27,708 nucleotides of DNA from a bacterium (GTDB lineage Bacteria > Elusimicrobiota > Elusimicrobia > UBA1565 > UBA9628), in NCBI GenBank assembly GCA_021796015.1, contig JAJYOT010000023.1, positions 1 through 27,708 on the forward strand. The letters are read 5' to 3'. This document shows, piece after piece, positions 1-8,381 of this stretch. A model generated the notes under the pieces. The model was not told where the DNA came from and did no database searches. It saw only the letters and a program-made list of their open reading frames with translations. The translations under genes and the position numbers were made by a program. Position 1 is the first letter of the stretch, and every line of letters begins with the position of its first letter.

Positions 1-127
1 ACAGTGTCGCCGAGACGGTGACATCGATGTTGAGGTAGGCGGTCGTCTGCTGAGAGGCGAAGGCCCGGCCTAAACCCAAGCTCATGGCGGTAAACGCCAG
101 AACCAGGGTAGCGAGTCTTTGAGTCCA
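1..127. repeat. 127-bp direct repeat, copy A (identical to 845-971)
   Basis: Bases 1-127 match bases 845-971 without a mismatch at a constant offset of 844. Identity stops at base 128 (t versus c at 972) and does not resume. The block encodes the signal peptide core and the first mature residues of two tandem paralogues. The repeat may extend to the left beyond the window. Confidence 0.95.
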
Positions 128-157
128 TTTCTTCTTGCGAGTGTTTTGCGATGTCAT
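1..157 (-). CDS. Secreted Ser/Thr-rich protein, N-terminal part only (tandem paralogue, runs off window)
   Basis: Only the first 52 codons lie in the window; the gene continues past base 1. The product has a basic n-region (MTSQNTRKKKW) and a hydrophobic core (LATLVLAFTAMSLGLG) ending near AFA-SQ, a typical Sec signal peptide, so it should be exported. The mature part begins QQTTAYLNIDVTVSATL, exactly as in the gene at 276-1001, so the two are tandem paralogues. I chose the ATG at 157 because an AAAGGAG Shine-Dalgarno sits 7-8 bases upstream and because its first residues (MT) line up with the paralogue's start. The frame also stays open upstream to an ATG at 250 that has its own GGGAG site; using it would add 31 charged residues before the signal peptide. 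Function unknown. Confidence 0.75.
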   Translation of the reverse strand, partial: MTSQNTRKKKWTQRLATLVLAFTAMSLGLGRAFASQQTTAYLNIDVTVSATL

Positions 158-194
158 TTCATTTCTCCTTTGCGCGTTTAAGCGAGCTTCGTTT

Positions 195-209
195 CCAAGC
201 CAGGCTTGG
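195..209. repeat. Perfect 7-bp inverted repeat with 1-base centre
   Basis: CCAAGCC and GGCTTGG flank a single A at 202. It lies upstream of the ATG at 157, in the leader between two paralogous genes. It could be an operator half-site pair. With a 1-base centre it is a poor RNA hairpin, and it may be chance. If translation starts at 250 it is simply coding. Confidence 0.35.
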
Positions 210-275
210 TTCGAACTCGCCTTTTCTTTTGCGGCGTTTTGTCTGTTCATGATTTATCTCCCATGCGTTGATTCA

Positions 276-1001
276 TTACGGATTCGCGGCGGTAACGACG
301 ACTTGAACGATTTGGTTGTCGGCTGAGCTCACGGAACTGGGACCAAGAACTCTCCAGCAGAGAGCACGGTAGTCGTTGGAGAACATATCGCCGTTGGCGA
401 CGCAGGGACTGGTTCCGTTGATGCAGTCCGGATTGGAACTCGCTCCGCTGACATCGAGGCTAGGATCAGCAAACGTCGTGCTGGTGTAGTAGGCGAGGGA
501 GGTCGTGACCGCCGGGGCGAAGCTTGCGTTCCAGTCCGTTGAACTGACCGAGGGACAAGCTCCACTGGCGCTGCCCGCCAATCCTCCGACCGTGTTCGTT
601 GAACCAAAGACTGCTTGAAGCGCGAACTGATCTTGACCGATGGTTCCGGTGGTCGAGGTCTGAAGCGTCCAGCTGCCGTTGGTTCCCTGGTCGAGCGAGC
701 TAGCGTTGGTCGAGAGTTCCCAGCGTTCGCTTAGTCCCGTCGAGTTGTTGGTGACGGTGGCCGATGAGGGACTGACCATGCTCGATGAAGTCACCGACCA
801 GGTCACGGTTTGGCTGCTGGTTTCAAGGCTGTTGACCTCGACCGACAGTGTCGCCGAGACGGTGACATCGATGTTGAGGTAGGCGGTCGTCTGCTGAGAG
901 GCGAAGGCCCGGCCTAAACCCAAGCTCATGGCGGTAAACGCCAGAACCAGGGTAGCGAGTCTTTGAGTCCACTTCTGAGCCCATCTATTTTCCGTCGTCA
1001 T
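276..1001 (-). CDS. Secreted Ser/Thr-rich protein of unknown function, 241 aa
   Basis: Not recognised as a named family. Residues 1-35 form a Sec signal peptide (WAQKWTQR n-region, hydrophobic LATLVLAFTAMSLGLG, cleavage near AFA-SQ). The mature protein of about 205 residues is rich in Ser, Thr, Val and Asn, with alternating hydrophobic/polar stretches (YLNIDVTVSATLSVEV; IVQVVVTAANP at the C terminus) that suggest a beta-sandwich. Cysteines occur in SGACPS, PDCINGTSPC and ALCWR and may form disulfides outside the cytoplasm. The start at 1001 has an AAGGA site upstream. The gene lies 24 bp after the coiled-coil gene ending at 1026, so the two are probably cotranscribed. A second copy of its 5' end lies at 1-157. 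Possible roles are a pilin-like, appendage or surface-layer subunit; no motif decides this. Confidence 0.75.
   Translation of the reverse strand: MTTENRWAQKWTQRLATLVLAFTAMSLGLGRAFASQQTTAYLNIDVTVSATLSVEVNSLETSSQTVTWSVTSSSMVSPSSATVTNNSTGLSERWELSTNASSLDQGTNGSWTLQTSTTGTIGQDQFALQAVFGSTNTVGGLAGSASGACPSVSSTDWNASFAPAVTTSLAYYTSTTFADPSLDVSGASSNPDCINGTSPCVANGDMFSNDYRALCWRVLGPSSVSSADNQIVQVVVTAANP
845..971. repeat. 127-bp direct repeat, copy B (identical to 1-127)
   Basis: This is the partner of the block at 1-127, with no mismatch over 127 bases. It encodes residues from the end of the n-region through the signal peptide and about 16 mature residues. The bases on either side of the 5' end differ between copies. 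Complete identity, including third codon positions, points to recent duplication or gene conversion. Confidence 0.95.
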
Positions 1002-1025
1002 TCCTTGTCCTTTTTCTCTAATAAA

Positions 1026-1883
1026 CTATCTTGAAGCCGTCTGCGCCTTAAGCTTCGCCTGGTATTGACGAACCAGTTCGGCAATTTCAGTTTTCATTCC
1101 GTCCTTAATGCGCTGGAGTTCGTCTTGCTTCATCTTATATTCGCTCAGTAAATCCTGACTTTGTTTCTTAAGATCCTCTTCTCGTTTATTGAAAATCTCT
1201 CGCTGTTGAAGAGTCTGAGATTCCCAGGTCATACGCTCCTGCATGAAACGTTCCTGGAAATCGCGAAGCTCTTTTTCCCGCTGGGCAAATTTCTCTTCAA
1301 GCGTTTTTTCTTTTTTCTGAAGAGATTCAATATGTTGGCGATGATCGTCCTCAAGAGATTTCTTTCGGCTTTCCCAGGTCTTTTCAAGTTCGGATTCTTT
1401 ATTTTTAAGCTCCTGATAAAAAACTTCCATTTTCCGAGCCTGTATTTCATCGGACTGAGAAGCGGCTTTTAGGTATTCATCATGGAACTTGACATTTTCC
1501 GCCTCTTTATCGGCCAAGGCTTTGAGAAGATTGTCAATTTCCGCCTCCCGGCTGGCCAAGGTTTTTTCAAGAGCCGCAATGCGGACCGAGCCGCGGCTAA
1601 TCTGAGATTTTAACTCCAGAATTTGATCGGAGAAAAATTCGTTAAACTCTTTGGAGAGCATGTATTTTTGCTCTGAAAGAGTTTTCTGGGACGCGGACAA
1701 GGCTTGTCCCAGGCGGCGAACCTCGCCTTTAAATTCCTCGGTAATGGCCTCAAGGCCTACCGCTGCTGGAGAATCTTCCTGCCAGAGCTTTCGACAAACA
1801 TCGTTGAGCCGAGTCCAGATTTCATCAAGCCTCTGGTGAGGATTTTGAAAGCCCTCCGAATTCGCCATATTCTCCATTTCCAT
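1026..1883 (-). CDS. Coiled-coil protein, about 285 aa
   Basis: After a short N-terminal region with two Trp (LDEIWTRLNDVCRKLW), residues from roughly 60 to the end are highly charged Glu/Lys/Gln-rich heptads with no membrane segment or signal peptide, so a long cytoplasmic coiled coil is predicted. I chose the ATG at 1883 because a GGGGA ribosome site lies 5-6 bases upstream. ATGs at 1877 and 1868 follow in frame, and the frame stays open to 1952, but that stretch lies deeper inside the upstream gene. The start lies within the 3' end of the other coiled-coil gene (59-bp overlap, different frame), so translation is probably coupled. It precedes the secreted-protein gene at 276-1001. It could be a structural filament or scaffold protein; no enzymatic motif is visible. 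Confidence 0.8.
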   Translation of the reverse strand: MEMENMANSEGFQNPHQRLDEIWTRLNDVCRKLWQEDSPAAVGLEAITEEFKGEVRRLGQALSASQKTLSEQKYMLSKEFNEFFSDQILELKSQISRGSVRIAALEKTLASREAEIDNLLKALADKEAENVKFHDEYLKAASQSDEIQARKMEVFYQELKNKESELEKTWESRKKSLEDDHRQHIESLQKKEKTLEEKFAQREKELRDFQERFMQERMTWESQTLQQREIFNKREEDLKKQSQDLLSEYKMKQDELQRIKDGMKTEIAELVRQYQAKLKAQTASR

Positions 1884-3126
1884 GTTTTTCCCCTTTTTTA
1901 CTTTTAATGTAACCGCGAACGGCTTCAAGCAGTTCAGACCTGAGTTTTTCAACGCCTTCCGACTTTTCCTGCATCATCGACTGCCATTCTTCTATGCGAT
2001 TATGCCAATTTTGATCGCGCCGGCGCATGAAATCTTCCCGGTCTTTCCAAACGCGGTCCCTGCGGGAGACCTCATCTTCTAAATCCTTAAATTTTTTAAG
2101 AAGAGATTCTTCAATCATATCTAAATCCGTTTGCCTCTTTGACCAACCCCGTTCATAAACTTGAAACCGCTCTTCTGCCGCCTTTCTTTTAGCCGCTTCT
2201 TCTGCTAAAAGACCCTGTGACTCCTTAAGCTGATTTTCAAGCTCAACACATTTTTTCTTAAGCTCCGCAACTAAAGACCATCCTTCTCCGGATTTAAGGC
2301 GCCATAAATTGGACTCGGCCTTAATCGTTTCTTTTTCTTTTTCAAAAACTTTTTGTTCTTCCTCTATATGCCGAAGCCGAATTTCCCCAGAACGTGAAAT
2401 AGCAAGGGATTCCTCTCTCGCTTTATCTAAAGAAAGAGAAGTCTCATGTAATTTACGACGCAAATCTCCTTCTCTTTCTTTAAGCTGCGCAATTTCTTTG
2501 AGAAGACTTTCTTTTTCCACTGACCAGGATGCCGAGGCCTGTTCCATTCTCCAAGAAGCTACGCGCGCCGCTTCCGTTTCCACTTGCCGACTTTGCATTT
2601 CTAAAAGACTTCTCTGTTGCGTCATGAATTCATTAAAACGAATTTGACGCTCCGCTTCCGCCTTTTCCCATTGTTCGGCCTGGCTTTTAGCTTGAGAATC
2701 CAAGGAGGCCTTGAGACGTTCATATTCCGTTTGAGCAGCCCGCATCTTGGATGAGTATTCTTTCTCTAAGGCAAGCCGCCTTTGATGATTTTCCTCTTCA
2801 AGCCGGGCGAGTTCCAGCTCTCGGGAAGCCAGAGAAGCCGCTTCGGAGTTCCCCGAAAGCCTCTCAGAGACTAAACTCTGTATTCTTTGCCTAAGCCTTT
2901 GGTAATAATCATCTCGCCATTTTTCTTCTTCCTCGCGAACAGACAAAGCGCGTTTGAGAGCGCTTCTCTCTTCGTCTAGTTTTTCCTTAGTATCGCCAAA
3001 TTCTTTTATTTTCTTTTCAAGAGCATTGTTTTTTTCCTCGATGACTCTGAGGCGTTCAAGAGCCCAGCGCAAGGTCATGCGAGCCGTATCCAGATTATTA
3101 ATGGAATCGACTCCCGCTACTCTCAT
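1825..3126 (-). CDS. Long coiled-coil protein, about 433 aa
   Basis: Nearly the whole protein is a charged coiled coil (repeated Glu, Lys, Arg, Gln with Leu/Ala at heptad positions) following an N-terminal helix, MRVAGVDSINNLDTARMTLR. There is no signal peptide. Trp recurs in the coil (MTQ..., WRMEQASASW, VWKDREDF, NWHNRIEEW), and the tail is Gly/Ser-rich. The frame is open from a TTG at 3204, with ATGs at 3153 and 3126. The strong promoter at 3166-3194 lies downstream of that TTG and would place the mRNA start near 3159. The TTG is therefore excluded and the ATG at 3153 would be nearly leaderless. The ATG at 3126 has a GGGA site and a leader of about 33 nt, so I prefer it. It is the first gene of the minus-strand unit running to the window start. 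Function unknown. Confidence 0.8.
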   Translation of the reverse strand: MRVAGVDSINNLDTARMTLRWALERLRVIEEKNNALEKKIKEFGDTKEKLDEERSALKRALSVREEEEKWRDDYYQRLRQRIQSLVSERLSGNSEAASLASRELELARLEEENHQRRLALEKEYSSKMRAAQTEYERLKASLDSQAKSQAEQWEKAEAERQIRFNEFMTQQRSLLEMQSRQVETEAARVASWRMEQASASWSVEKESLLKEIAQLKEREGDLRRKLHETSLSLDKAREESLAISRSGEIRLRHIEEEQKVFEKEKETIKAESNLWRLKSGEGWSLVAELKKKCVELENQLKESQGLLAEEAAKRKAAEERFQVYERGWSKRQTDLDMIEESLLKKFKDLEDEVSRRDRVWKDREDFMRRRDQNWHNRIEEWQSMMQEKSEGVEKLRSELLEAVRGYIKSKKGEKHGNGEYGEFGGLSKSSPEA

Positions 3127-3165
3127 TTTATCCCAGTCTTGAGAATGTCCCATAAGGTTAGTAAA

Positions 3166-3194
3166 GTTATAACAGAAGCTCCCGCTTTTTGCAA
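3166..3194 (-). promoter_or_regulatory. Sigma70-type promoter for the coiled-coil operon
   Basis: On the minus strand, TTGCAA (3194-3189) is followed by exactly 17 bases and TATAAC (3171-3166). A TG one base before the -10 gives an extended -10, TGTTATAAC. Expected transcription start is near 3159. This promoter decides the start codon of the downstream coiled-coil gene. The rest of the 153-bp divergent gap (3127-3279) shows no comparably good plus-strand promoter; a TATACT at 3233-3238 lacks a -35. Confidence 0.7.
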
Positions 3195-3279
3195 GACTTC
3201 CCAAAGTTATGAGGGGAAAGCTTATGCTATCCTATACTTAATCGTCACAGATAGATATTTCTAATTTTTTACGAAAATC

Positions 3280-4041
3280 ATGAAAACAATCGCGGTTTTA
3301 CCCGCTTACAACGCGGAAAAGACCCTAGAAAAGACCGTGGGCGATATTCCTCACGGAAGCGTAGACGAAATTATTCTCGTGGATGATTGCTCCACCGACG
3401 GCACCGCTGCCCTGGCCAGGAAACTTGGACTCATCACCATTGTCCATGAAAGAAATAAAGGCTATGGCGGGAATCAGAAGACTTGTTATAAGGAAGCCCT
3501 CTCTCGCGGGGCCGATGTCGTCATTATGATTCATCCGGACTATCAATATGACGCGCGGCTAACCCCCGTCATGCTCTCTCTCATTAAAAACGGAATCTGC
3601 GATGTCGTTTTGGGAAATCGCATCCGGACTCGCTGGGAGGCCATCGAGGGCGGAATGCCTCTTTACAAATACATCTTTAACCGTTTTTTAACCATTCTTG
3701 AAAACACCTGTACGGGGCAAAATTTGGGCGAATGGCATTCGGGTTTAAGGGCTTATTCCCGTAAATGTCTTGAAACAATCCGCTGGCAGGACAATTCGGA
3801 CGATTTTGTTTTTGATCAAGAGTTTTTGCTTCAGGCCGCGGCTTGCCATCTCAAAATTGGAGATATTCCCGTGGCCGCGAGGTATTTTCCCGAGGCATCC
3901 TCAATTAATTTCAAAAGAAGCGTCGTTTATGGTCTTTCCACGCTCAAAGTTCTTATCCAATACCTTCCTCATCGTTTAGGGCTTCTTCGCTTTCCTTGGC
4001 TCTCGCCCCAACCCCTCCATTTAGAAACAACCCCGAGATGA
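3280..4041 (+). CDS. Family 2 glycosyltransferase, DPM1-like (polyprenyl-phosphate sugar synthase type), 253 aa
   Basis: A GT-A fold is visible: [12 protein letters not shown] at the N terminus, the nucleotide-binding VDDCSTDGT (about residues 35-43), the NKGYGGNQK loop, and HPDYQYD in the position of the DxD-type metal site. [11 protein letters not shown] matches the acceptor-side region of dolichyl/polyprenyl-phosphate mannose synthase relatives. Such enzymes transfer a sugar from a nucleotide donor to polyprenyl phosphate on the cytoplasmic face. The next gene overlaps by 4 bp (ATGA) and encodes a GT-C enzyme that would use such a donor, which supports this role. There is no long C-terminal membrane domain. 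No good ribosome site precedes the ATG at 3280. It is the first gene of the plus-strand operon. The sugar cannot be read from the sequence. Confidence 0.85.
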   Translation: MKTIAVLPAYNAEKTLEKTVGDIPHGSVDEIILVDDCSTDGTAALARKLGLITIVHERNKGYGGNQKTCYKEALSRGADVVIMIHPDYQYDARLTPVMLSLIKNGICDVVLGNRIRTRWEAIEGGMPLYKYIFNRFLTILENTCTGQNLGEWHSGLRAYSRKCLETIRWQDNSDDFVFDQEFLLQAAACHLKIGDIPVAARYFPEASSINFKRSVVYGLSTLKVLIQYLPHRLGLLRFPWLSPQPLHLETTPR

Positions 4042-6017
4042 CGCGCGATGGGAAATCTCTTTTTTTAGGCGCGGCTTTTCTGACTTTCTTTTTCACGGTC
4101 TACACCTTCTGCTCTTATTTTTTGCCCGCATTTTTGACTGGGTTTTTATCTTTTGCCGAGCTATTGATCATACTCTTGGCCGCATCTGGAGTCGGGCGCC
4201 TCATGGTCGCTGGGCTTGGCTTTTCAGATATCAGCTCCTCTCAAAAAACTCTTATCGGCGCGACTCTTGGGCTTGGCCTTTTAAGCCTCGGCGTTTTTTT
4301 TCTTGCCGTCTTTCATATCCTTAATTTTTTTGCCTTAGCTTTATTTCTCGCCTTTCTTTGGATTTTAGGGTTCACGGAATTAAAGGCGATTTTTTCTTCA
4401 TTTAACTCCTCAAAAAAAATGCTTTTAAGCCGCCCGTCTGAGTCTTTGATTATTTTTTCTTCTCTTCTCTTAGTCCTTTGGTGTTGTTTAATTCCTCCGC
4501 ACCAATACGATTCCTTGGTCTATCATTTGCCTTTGGCCGCGGCCTATGCCAAAGCCCATGGACTGGTTCAAGTTCCCTGGCTTCTCTACAGTCATTTCCC
4601 ACAAAACGGCGAGATGCTGTTTACCTTAGCTCTTCTATTAAGATCGGACATTTTGGCTCAAATGTTTATGTGGGTTTCGCTTTTATTGAGCGCTTGGTGG
4701 ATTTTCGAAATCGCCCGTCTTGAAATTCCGATGGAATCAGTCTTTCTTTCAATTCTTTTTCTGGTCACGCAGAGCTCGGTCATGCTTTTATCATCATCTT
4801 CTTATGTTGAGCCCCTGGTGATGCTGTGGACCACCGCTTCCGTGCTTGCTTTTCTTAGATGGGAGGAAATACGCTCATCTTCCTCGGATTCTCGATCTTG
4901 GCTAATTTTATCTGCCATATTTTCAGGTCTCGCATTGGGAACTAAATATTACGCAGGAATCACCTCTGGGATACTGGGAAGCGCCTTGTGGATTCGAGTC
5001 TTTTTTTCTTCTCCCCGAAAAAAAGCGTTTAAAGACGCCACCCTTTTTACCGTGATTGTTACGCTTCTTTTTTTTCCATGGATGATCAAAAACTATTTTT
5101 GGGGCGGCAATCCCTTTTTCCCATTTTTCAACGCTTTCTTTAGAACTTCAGGAAACGGGTGGAACGGCAATATTGCCCATAATTATTTTAATGCCCTTGC
5201 CGAATACCGAAGCGGACTTAATTACCAGCGCTGGATTGATTTCCCCATTATGCTTTTAACCAACAGCCTTCATTTCGGGCGCGGAATGGATGTTTTAGGC
5301 GGACTGGGTTGGGAAATTTTATTCTGGTCCTTCCCGCTGGCCGTTTGGTTCTCCAGGAAAAACCAATTTTTAAAACGCCTTACGGCGTTTTCGCTCCTCT
5401 ATATTTTGATTTGGTTTTTAACTGGAGTAGTCTTAAGATTTCTAATCGTTCTTTGTCCCCTTCTTTGCCTGTTGGCTGGAAATGCGCTTGAAAGGCTCAA
5501 AGAACGCCTCAGCCCTCCAACTCAAATAATTTTGACTTCCGCTATTTTTATCATTATCCTGACCCATTTTCTTCTATTTCTTTTCGTCAATTTTGGCGTC
5601 TTTGACGCCGGAGAGGTATTATTGGGAATGAAAACCAGAACGGAATATTTATCCCAAAAACTCCTTTATTACCCCTGCGCTCATTACGCTGCTAAGCAGG
5701 CAAAGCGAAATGATAAGATTCTGATTATGGGAGATCAACGCAGTTATTACGCTCCAGCCGGTTCAGTCGCCTCTTCTATTTTCTCGCCCAACCTCTTCAT
5801 CCTGGACTCTAATCTCGCAAAAAAAGAAAAAGAGCTGGCCTCTCAACTCAAGCGACAGAAAATTACGGAAATTATATGGGTTCCGCATGAAATGGCGAGG
5901 CTGGGAGATTCTTTGGGCCAATTATCTCCAGAAGGGGAAGCCCATCTTAAAGAACTTCTTCAAAACTCCTCCATTCTTTACCGCTCTGAAGGCTGCATTC
6001 TCTTTTCTCTTCAATGA
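4038..6017 (+). CDS. GT-C family membrane glycosyltransferase (GT39/ArnT-like), 659 aa
   Basis: About ten or more hydrophobic segments span the first 550 residues, followed by a soluble C-terminal domain of roughly 110 residues. The first large loop carries YDSLVYHLP (Asp at about residue 158), the acidic motif position typical of GT-C enzymes that take sugars from polyprenyl-phosphate donors on the periplasmic side. [10 protein letters not shown] and the [14 protein letters not shown] loop also recur in bacterial members. I use the ATG at 4038 because it overlaps the previous stop as ATGA; the frame is open from 3996 but that stretch lies inside the upstream gene. Donor and acceptor are unknown; the preceding DPM1-like enzyme probably supplies the lipid-linked donor. 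Confidence 0.85.
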   Translation: MTRDGKSLFLGAAFLTFFFTVYTFCSYFLPAFLTGFLSFAELLIILLAASGVGRLMVAGLGFSDISSSQKTLIGATLGLGLLSLGVFFLAVFHILNFFALALFLAFLWILGFTELKAIFSSFNSSKKMLLSRPSESLIIFSSLLLVLWCCLIPPHQYDSLVYHLPLAAAYAKAHGLVQVPWLLYSHFPQNGEMLFTLALLLRSDILAQMFMWVSLLLSAWWIFEIARLEIPMESVFLSILFLVTQSSVMLLSSSSYVEPLVMLWTTASVLAFLRWEEIRSSSSDSRSWLILSAIFSGLALGTKYYAGITSGILGSALWIRVFFSSPRKKAFKDATLFTVIVTLLFFPWMIKNYFWGGNPFFPFFNAFFRTSGNGWNGNIAHNYFNALAEYRSGLNYQRWIDFPIMLLTNSLHFGRGMDVLGGLGWEILFWSFPLAVWFSRKNQFLKRLTAFSLLYILIWFLTGVVLRFLIVLCPLLCLLAGNALERLKERLSPPTQIILTSAIFIIILTHFLLFLFVNFGVFDAGEVLLGMKTRTEYLSQKLLYYPCAHYAAKQAKRNDKILIMGDQRSYYAPAGSVASSIFSPNLFILDSNLAKKEKELASQLKRQKITEIIWVPHEMARLGDSLGQLSPEGEAHLKELLQNSSILYRSEGCILFSLQ

Positions 6018-7060
6018 TCAAAATTGACAATTGGATTCTTTATGCCATCGCTATTTTTTCATCTTTTGCTCTATCCTTTTTTCTAACTCCTCTGGTCCGC
6101 CAAATCGCTTTAACCTTGGGTTGGGTTGATTCACCCTCTTCTCCCATCAAAACCCATAAAGTCGCGACTCCCGTTGCCGGAGGAATTGCGCTTTATTTTG
6201 CCTACGCCTTGACCTTGATTTTCCTTCGCCTCTGGACTCGCTTTCCCACCGGAACCCTTCATAGTCTCAGAGCCCTTCTTATTGGTGGAAGCTTGATTTT
6301 TGCGGGCGGAATTTTCGATGACATTCATAAGCCCAAGGGCCTTGATTACCGCGTTAAATTCTTAATTGAATTCGCGGCCGCAGCCATTGTCTTACTCAAC
6401 GGCATTCGCATTCGCTTCATTTCTCCCAATTACGTCGCCGCATTTTTGACTCTTCTTTGGATTGTGGGAATCACCAATGCTTTAAACATTATCGACATTA
6501 TGGACGGTCTTTGCGCAAGCCAGGCGGCCATTGCCGCGTTGGGGTTTCTTTTGATTTCGCTTCCTTCCGAAGAGCTTTACGTTAACTTTGCCTCCGCCGC
6601 ATTAGCCGGCGCGGCCCTTGGGTTTTTACCCTGGAATTTTTCTAAAAAAAGAAAAATATTCATGGGAGATTCCGGAAGCCTTTTACTTGGTTTTTTACTT
6701 GCCTGCGTTTCCTTGGGAACCCGCTATTCCGATATCAACCCGGCTGGGGTGTACGCCCCGCTTCTAATTTTGCTCGTCCCGATGTATGACACGCTTTTTG
6801 TCATGATCCTTCGCCTCATGAAAGGGAAATCGCCCTTTATGGGTTCAAAGGACCATTTCGCCTTGCGCCTTGAAAAAATGGGATATTCTCGCCCTCAAAT
6901 CGTTCTCATCGCAGCGGGCATCGCCGGTCTTCTTGGGTTTTGCGGTTTCCTCGCGACACAACTCCATCTTTTAGGGGCCGTTATCCTTTATGGAATATTG
7001 ATTATTCCGATTTTTATGCTTAGTCGCGCTTTAACCCGCGTTGTCATCTACGATGACTAA
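6014..7060 (+). CDS. Undecaprenyl-phosphate N-acetylhexosamine-1-phosphate transferase (WecA/TagO/MraY superfamily), 348 aa
   Basis: A multi-pass membrane protein (about ten segments) with the family's cytoplasmic-loop motifs in order: DDIHKPKGL (DD at 102-103), NALNIIDIMDG (about 155-165), FMGDSGSLLLG (about residue 215) and SKDHFALRL towards the C terminus. These are the Mg2+/nucleotide and polyprenyl-phosphate sites of enzymes that transfer a HexNAc-1-phosphate from a UDP-sugar to undecaprenyl phosphate, the first step of O-antigen, ECA or teichoic-acid assembly. MraY is less likely because the context is glycan and not peptidoglycan synthesis. The gene overlaps both neighbours by 4-8 bp, so it belongs to the operon. 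Length is normal. Confidence 0.9.
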   Translation: MIKIDNWILYAIAIFSSFALSFFLTPLVRQIALTLGWVDSPSSPIKTHKVATPVAGGIALYFAYALTLIFLRLWTRFPTGTLHSLRALLIGGSLIFAGGIFDDIHKPKGLDYRVKFLIEFAAAAIVLLNGIRIRFISPNYVAAFLTLLWIVGITNALNIIDIMDGLCASQAAIAALGFLLISLPSEELYVNFASAALAGAALGFLPWNFSKKRKIFMGDSGSLLLGFLLACVSLGTRYSDINPAGVYAPLLILLVPMYDTLFVMILRLMKGKSPFMGSKDHFALRLEKMGYSRPQIVLIAAGIAGLLGFCGFLATQLHLLGAVILYGILIIPIFMLSRALTRVVIYDD

Positions 7061-8381
7061 AACTGATGTCTTGATTTTAGGCGGCGGGCTTGCCGGGCTT
7101 TCTACCGCTTACCATCTCAAAAAAATCTCCGACCTTTCAGCTTTGATTGTTGAAAAAGAAAAATATCCAGGCGGGACCGCCGCTTCTATATCCAGACAAG
7201 GCTTTACCTTTGATTTTACCGGACACCTTCTCCATCTTCATGATCCTTATGGAAAGAAACTCATTCAGAGCTTATTAAAAGGAAATTTGCGCGAAATTAA
7301 GAGGAGCGCCTGGATTTATTCGCATAAGGTTTTGACACGTTACCCTTTTCAGGCCAACACCTACGGCCTTCCTGATTCTGTCATTGATGACTGCCTCTGG
7401 GGGTTTCTCAAAACGATCCACTCTACGCCCATAAAAGTAAAAGCGCGAAATCCGCTCTCCTTTAAAGATTGGGCCCTTCAAACTTTTGGCGAGGGAATCT
7501 GCCGGCATTTTCTATTCCCCTATAATGAAAAACTCTGGCAAAGAAATCTTGCTGAAATGACGACCGAGTGGCAGGGCCGTTTTGTGCCAAAGCCCAAGGT
7601 CTCTGAAGTCCTTTACGGGGCCGTGATGGACCAAACCAAAGCCTTTGGATACAATGCTTCTTTTCTTTATCCTCAAAATGGCGGCATTCAAGCTTTACCC
7701 AATGCCCTCTCCTTGCGTCTCAAAAAAAACCAGCTCCTTTTAGGCCATGAGGTCCTCCAGATTGATTTAAAGACAAAAAGAGCATTTGTAAATGAATTAG
7801 GGATCGTTTCTTTTAAGCGTCTGGTCAACACTATTCCATTAAATGATTTTATTTCTCTTTTAAAGAACGCCCCCCCGCGCGTTTTAAATGCGGCCAACGA
7901 TTTGTCTTCCAACTCCGTCTACTGCCTCAACCTTGGCGTTTCAGGGAAGGTCATGCCGGGCAAACATTGGATTTATTTCCCGGAAAAAAAATATCCCTTT
8001 TACCGTGTCGGCTTTTACCATCAATTCTCCCCTTCTAACGCTCCCGCGGGCTCAAGTTCTCTTTACGTCGAATTATCAAGAGATTCAAAGGCCCGGGTAA
8101 ACCTATCTGATTTAGAACAGATCGCTTTTCAGGCCCTCAAGGATTGTAAAATACTAAAATCTAATCATAAGATACTCGTTAAGGAATGGCTCCCAATTAA
8201 ATGTGGATATGTCGTTTATGACTTTAAAAGGACGAAAGTTTTAAAGACCTTGCTTCCTTATCTTGCTCAAAATGGGGTAGAATCAATCGGACGCTACGGC
8301 GCTTGGAAATATTCTTTCATGGAAGAAGCGATTATGGACGGAAAGAGATGCGCGGAGAAGTTAAAGGGAGACTTGTGCTAA
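7053..8381 (+). CDS. FAD-dependent oxidoreductase, amine-oxidase/protoporphyrinogen-oxidase-like, 442 aa
   Basis: An N-terminal Rossmann dinucleotide motif, DVLILGGGLAGLSTAYHL (residues about 5-22), is followed by an acidic residue binding the ribose (LIVEKE) and the flavin-binding PGGTAASIS. FTGHLLHLHD resembles the stretch around the flavin in UDP-galactopyranose mutase and protoporphyrinogen-oxidase relatives. A late SIGRYGAWKY...MEEAIMDG matches the usual C-terminal FAD contact. Members of this superfamily are common in polysaccharide clusters and are often labelled protoporphyrinogen oxidase by homology. In this setting a sugar or lipid redox or isomerisation step is more likely than haem synthesis, but that is inference. 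The ATG at 7053 overlaps the previous gene by 8 bp; the TTG at 7041 is less likely. Confidence 0.8.
   Translation: MTKTDVLILGGGLAGLSTAYHLKKISDLSALIVEKEKYPGGTAASISRQGFTFDFTGHLLHLHDPYGKKLIQSLLKGNLREIKRSAWIYSHKVLTRYPFQANTYGLPDSVIDDCLWGFLKTIHSTPIKVKARNPLSFKDWALQTFGEGICRHFLFPYNEKLWQRNLAEMTTEWQGRFVPKPKVSEVLYGAVMDQTKAFGYNASFLYPQNGGIQALPNALSLRLKKNQLLLGHEVLQIDLKTKRAFVNELGIVSFKRLVNTIPLNDFISLLKNAPPRVLNAANDLSSNSVYCLNLGVSGKVMPGKHWIYFPEKKYPFYRVGFYHQFSPSNAPAGSSSLYVELSRDSKARVNLSDLEQIAFQALKDCKILKSNHKILVKEWLPIKCGYVVYDFKRTKVLKTLLPYLAQNGVESIGRYGAWKYSFMEEAIMDGKRCAEKLKGDLC

Noticed and set aside
158..275. GGTTCGAAC near 208-216 resembling a tRNA T-loop
   Set aside because: No acceptor stem, anticodon arm or D-arm can be paired around it; it lies in the leader of a secreted-protein gene.
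1161..1472. Long plus-strand frames opposite the coiled-coil genes
   Set aside because: They are antisense shadows of Glu/Lys-rich coding sequence, giving Phe/Leu/Lys-rich products without ribosome sites or recognisable motifs.
3233..3238. TATACT as a -10 box for the plus-strand glycan operon
   Set aside because: No acceptable -35 element at 16-19 bases upstream; too weak to annotate.
7053..8381. Haem-pathway protoporphyrinogen oxidase
   Set aside because: The fold resemblance is real, but no haem gene is nearby and the setting is a polysaccharide operon; a specific haem role is not supported.
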